Source: an uncultured Clostridia bacterium
Lineage (GTDB): Bacteria > Bacillota > Clostridia > Oscillospirales > Ruminococcaceae
Length of the DNA stretch: 64,000 nt
Direction of reading: 5' to 3'
Assembly: GCA_947168885.1 (NCBI GenBank)
Contig: CAMVNQ010000001.1
Coordinates: 124,001 to 188,000, forward strand
Below the pieces are notes generated by a model. The model was not told where the DNA came from. It did not search any database and saw only the letters and a program-made list of their open reading frames with translations. Shown piece by piece: positions 62,104 through 64,000 of this stretch (the first letter of the stretch is position 1; each line of letters opens with the position of its first letter). The translations under genes and the position numbers were made by a program.

Positions 62104-62859
62104 ATGATTAAGATCAAGTCATCGGCAGAGCTCCAGAAAATGCTTCGCTCGAACGAGATCGCCGCGCAGGCGCTTGCGCTTGCCGGCCGTTCGATAAAAG
62201 CAGGCATGAGTACGTGGGAGCTTGATAAGATAATCCACGATTTTATAGTGAGCAAGGGCGCTGTACCGTCCTCGCTCGGGTACTGCGGATTTCCGAACAG
62301 CGCTTGTATTTCCGTCAACGAGGAACTTATCCACGGCATACCTTCCAAGAAGAAGATCATCAAGGAAGGTGACATTGTCACCGTGGATGTAACAACGCTC
62401 TTTGACGGGTTCCAGGGTGATAACGCGCGGACTTTCAAAGTCGGCACGGTATCTCCCAACGCCGAACGGCTCATGAAGATAACCGAAGAGGCACTCTGGA
62501 AAGGAATAGAACAGGCTGTTGCGGGAAACCGGGTCGGCGACATCTCTGCTGCGGTACAGCAGCATGTCGAAAGCAACGGATATCACGTTGTAAGACAGTA
62601 TGTCGGCCACGGCATAGGAACGGAGATGCATGAGGACCCCGAGGTCCCGAACTTCGGCAAGGCAGGCAGAGGTCCGCGGCTCGTTCCGGGTATGACGATC
62701 TGCATCGAGCCCATGGTCAACGAGACAACACCTGATGTAAAGGTGCTTTCCGATAAGTGGACTGTCGTAGAAGCGAACGGAAACTTGAGTGCTCATTTTG
62801 AGCACTGTATCGCGATAACGAACGATAAGCCGATGATCCTGACGCTTGAATCGCATTGA
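62104..62859 (+). CDS. map: Methionine aminopeptidase, type I
   Basis: 251 residues. It removes the initiator Met from nascent proteins. The five metal ligands lie in VTVDVTTLFDGFQGDNART (first and second Asp), GHGIGTEMHEDP (His), IEPMVN (Glu) and the C-terminal FEHCIAIT (Glu). It follows adk by four bases. Confidence 0.97.
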   Translation: MIKIKSSAELQKMLRSNEIAAQALALAGRSIKAGMSTWELDKIIHDFIVSKGAVPSSLGYCGFPNSACISVNEELIHGIPSKKKIIKEGDIVTVDVTTLFDGFQGDNARTFKVGTVSPNAERLMKITEEALWKGIEQAVAGNRVGDISAAVQQHVESNGYHVVRQYVGHGIGTEMHEDPEVPNFGKAGRGPRLVPGMTICIEPMVNETTPDVKVLSDKWTVVEANGNLSAHFEHCIAITNDKPMILTLESH

Positions 62860-62870
62860 CGGTGTAATTT

Positions 62871-63125
62871 ATGGATCTTAAAACAGGTACGGTAGTAATA
62901 AGCAAGGCAGGACGTGACAAAGGTCGCGCGCTCGCTGTGGTCGGTCAGGCTGACGGGTATGTGCTCGTCGCGGACGGAAAAGAACGGCCTCTCTCAAGAC
63001 CCAAGAAGAAGAACCCGATGCATCTTTCCGTCACAAATAAGACGGTAAGGACAGAAAGCGTTTCGGACAAGGCGCTCAGACGGGCGCTCGGTGAAGCGGT
63101 CGGCGGCAGTACGAAAGCCGATTGA
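62871..63125 (+). CDS. KOW-domain RNA-binding protein (L14e/L6e-like)
   Basis: 84 residues. The N-terminal ~45 residues form a KOW motif (GTVVISKAGRDKGRALAVVG), similar to the small ribosomal-like proteins found between map and infA in many Clostridia. A basic stretch RPKKKNPMH follows. It probably binds rRNA, but its place on the ribosome is not known. Confidence 0.85.
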   Translation: MDLKTGTVVISKAGRDKGRALAVVGQADGYVLVADGKERPLSRPKKKNPMHLSVTNKTVRTESVSDKALRRALGEAVGGSTKAD

Positions 63126-63177
63126 CAGAATTTGTAAGCTTTGATGCTTGAATTGAGTACAGGAGTGTGAGTAAAGC

Positions 63178-63396
63178 TTGTCTAAAGAAGATGTGATCGA
63201 AGTAGAAGGAACAATACTTGAAGCGCTTCCTAACGCGACATTTCAGGTAGAACTCCAGAACGGACATAAGATACTTGCTCATGTGAGCGGAAAACTCAGA
63301 ATGAACTTCATAAGGATACTTCCGGGTGACAAAGTCACCGTCGAGATGTCGCCCTATGATCTCACAAAGGGACGCATCACATGGAGAGCAAAGTGA
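63178..63396 (+). CDS. infA: Translation initiation factor IF-1
   Basis: 72 residues, an OB-fold protein that occupies the A site during initiation. It starts with TTG at 63178 (GGAGTG about 12 bases ahead) as [13 protein letters not shown]. Ends KGRITWRAK. The order map-KOW-infA-rpmJ is standard for the group. Confidence 0.97.
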   Translation: MSKEDVIEVEGTILEALPNATFQVELQNGHKILAHVSGKLRMNFIRILPGDKVTVEMSPYDLTKGRITWRAK

Positions 63397-63426
63397 TTGA
63401 ACCTTAACAAAGGAGGGTTTAAACCA

Positions 63427-63540
63427 ATGAAAGTAAGACCTTCGGTAAAGCCTATGTGCGACAAGTGCAAGGTTATAAAGCGCAAGGGTAAGGTAATGGT
63501 TATCTGTAAAGACCCTAAGCACAAGCAGAGACAGGGCTGA
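63427..63540 (+). CDS. rpmJ: 50S ribosomal protein L36
   Basis: 37 residues. It begins [20 protein letters not shown] and has the three Cys and one His zinc ligands (C11, C14, C27, H32), so it is the zinc-binding form. AAAGGAGG lies upstream. Confidence 0.97.
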   Translation: MKVRPSVKPMCDKCKVIKRKGKVMVICKDPKHKQRQG

Positions 63541-63569
63541 TGCTCTGGAATTTATAGGAGGAAAAGATT

Positions 63570-63938
63570 ATGGCAAGAATCGCCGGTGTGGATCTCCCGA
63601 AGGAGAAGCGTGTTGAGATCGGTCTCACATACGTTTACGGTATCGGAAGAAAATCCGCTAATGATATTCTCGCAAAAGCAGGCGTAAACCCTGACACTCG
63701 TGTCAAGGATCTTACGGAAGCAGAAGAAGCTAAGATCCGTGAGATAATCGACAACGGCTACGTTGTTGAGGGTGACCTCAGACGTGATGTTGCGCTCAAC
63801 ATCAAGAGACTCGTCGAGATCAACTGCTACAGAGGTACACGTCACCGCAAGGGTCTTCCCTGCAGAGGCCAGAGAACAAAGACCAACGCGAGAACACGCA
63901 AGGGTCCGAAGAAGACCATAGCTAACAAGAAGAAGTAA
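63570..63938 (+). CDS. rpsM: 30S ribosomal protein S13
   Basis: 122 residues. S13 contacts the P-site tRNA and the subunit bridge. [19 protein letters not shown] at the start and [20 protein letters not shown] near the end are diagnostic. AGGAGG precedes the ATG. Confidence 0.98.
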   Translation: MARIAGVDLPKEKRVEIGLTYVYGIGRKSANDILAKAGVNPDTRVKDLTEAEEAKIREIIDNGYVVEGDLRRDVALNIKRLVEINCYRGTRHRKGLPCRGQRTKTNARTRKGPKKTIANKKK

Positions 63939-63955
63939 TAAAAGGGGGTAAATAA

Positions 63956-64000
63956 ATGGCACAGGTCAAAGGCGGAAAGAAGCCCGTTATCCGCAGACGC
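63956..64000 (+). CDS. rpsK: 30S ribosomal protein S11, 3'-truncated by window end
   Basis: Only the first 15 codons are in the window (MAQVKGGKKPVIRRR). Position directly after rpsM, with AAAGGGGG ahead of the ATG, and the basic N-terminus agree with S11. rpoA and rplQ would be expected next. Confidence 0.85.
   Translation, partial: MAQVKGGKKPVIRRR

Overview
The window looks like a chromosomal piece from a low- to mid-GC Gram-positive anaerobe of the class Clostridia, most likely a Ruminococcus-like member of the Oscillospiraceae. The evidence is the S10-spc ribosomal gene order ending adk-map-KOW protein-infA-rpmJ-rpsM-rpsK, a zinc-type S14, a single-chain glycyl-tRNA synthetase, a SpoVD-type PBP with PASTA domains, Rnf subunits, HPr with both His15 and Ser46, and lipoproteins with Thr-rich linkers. 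The genus is an inference. No tRNA, rRNA, CRISPR array, transposase or phage gene was seen.

Layout. 1-4754 (+): the end of an Rnf operon (rnfE partial, rnfA), a membrane-anchored glycosidase-like protein, yajC with a small MITE-like element in its leader, and a PdaA-like polysaccharide deacetylase lipoprotein. 4795-6835 (-): glyS and a lipoprotein. 6970-8352 (+): a promoter, a strongly folded RNA with a terminator, and a lipoprotein gene. 8467-20763 (-): ilvE, a GH36 alpha-galactosidase, two ABC ATPase/permease pairs, a DUF6062-type protein, ung, a cyclophilin, a transglutaminase-like membrane protein, pilT and a CobU-like P-loop protein. 21137-28042 (+): a small membrane protein, a giant coiled-coil FtsX-type permease, and an ECF sigma factor with a membrane partner. 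28441-43930 (-): an ABC-F protein, then a division/cell-wall cluster transcribed mraZ-rsmH-ftsL-PBP-murE-mraY-ftsW-murG-murA-ftsQ-ftsZ. 43931-45194 holds no convincing gene, but has the mraZ promoter and leader and a 681-bp fold-back element with 181-bp arms. 45195-50347 (+): rimM-trmD, HPr, a lipoprotein/membrane-protein pair, a methyltransferase and a secreted protein. 50477-64000 (+): the S10-spc-alpha ribosomal superoperon behind a long structured leader, running off the end inside rpsK.

How the genes work together. Most of the window is core growth machinery: peptidoglycan precursor synthesis and septation, ribosome assembly and tRNA modification, protein export (SecY, YajC) and nucleotide supply (Adk). 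Accessory parts are the ABC pairs, the sigma/anti-sigma pair, the coiled-coil permease and several lipoproteins.

The least explained features lie between genes: the fold-back element upstream of rimM, the folded RNA at 7001-7183, a short transcript divergent from ilvE, a 17-bp inverted repeat in the mraZ leader, and three families of short palindromic repeats. The most unusual protein observation is an ABC-F ATPase whose second nucleotide site has lost both the Walker A lysine and the catalytic glutamate.
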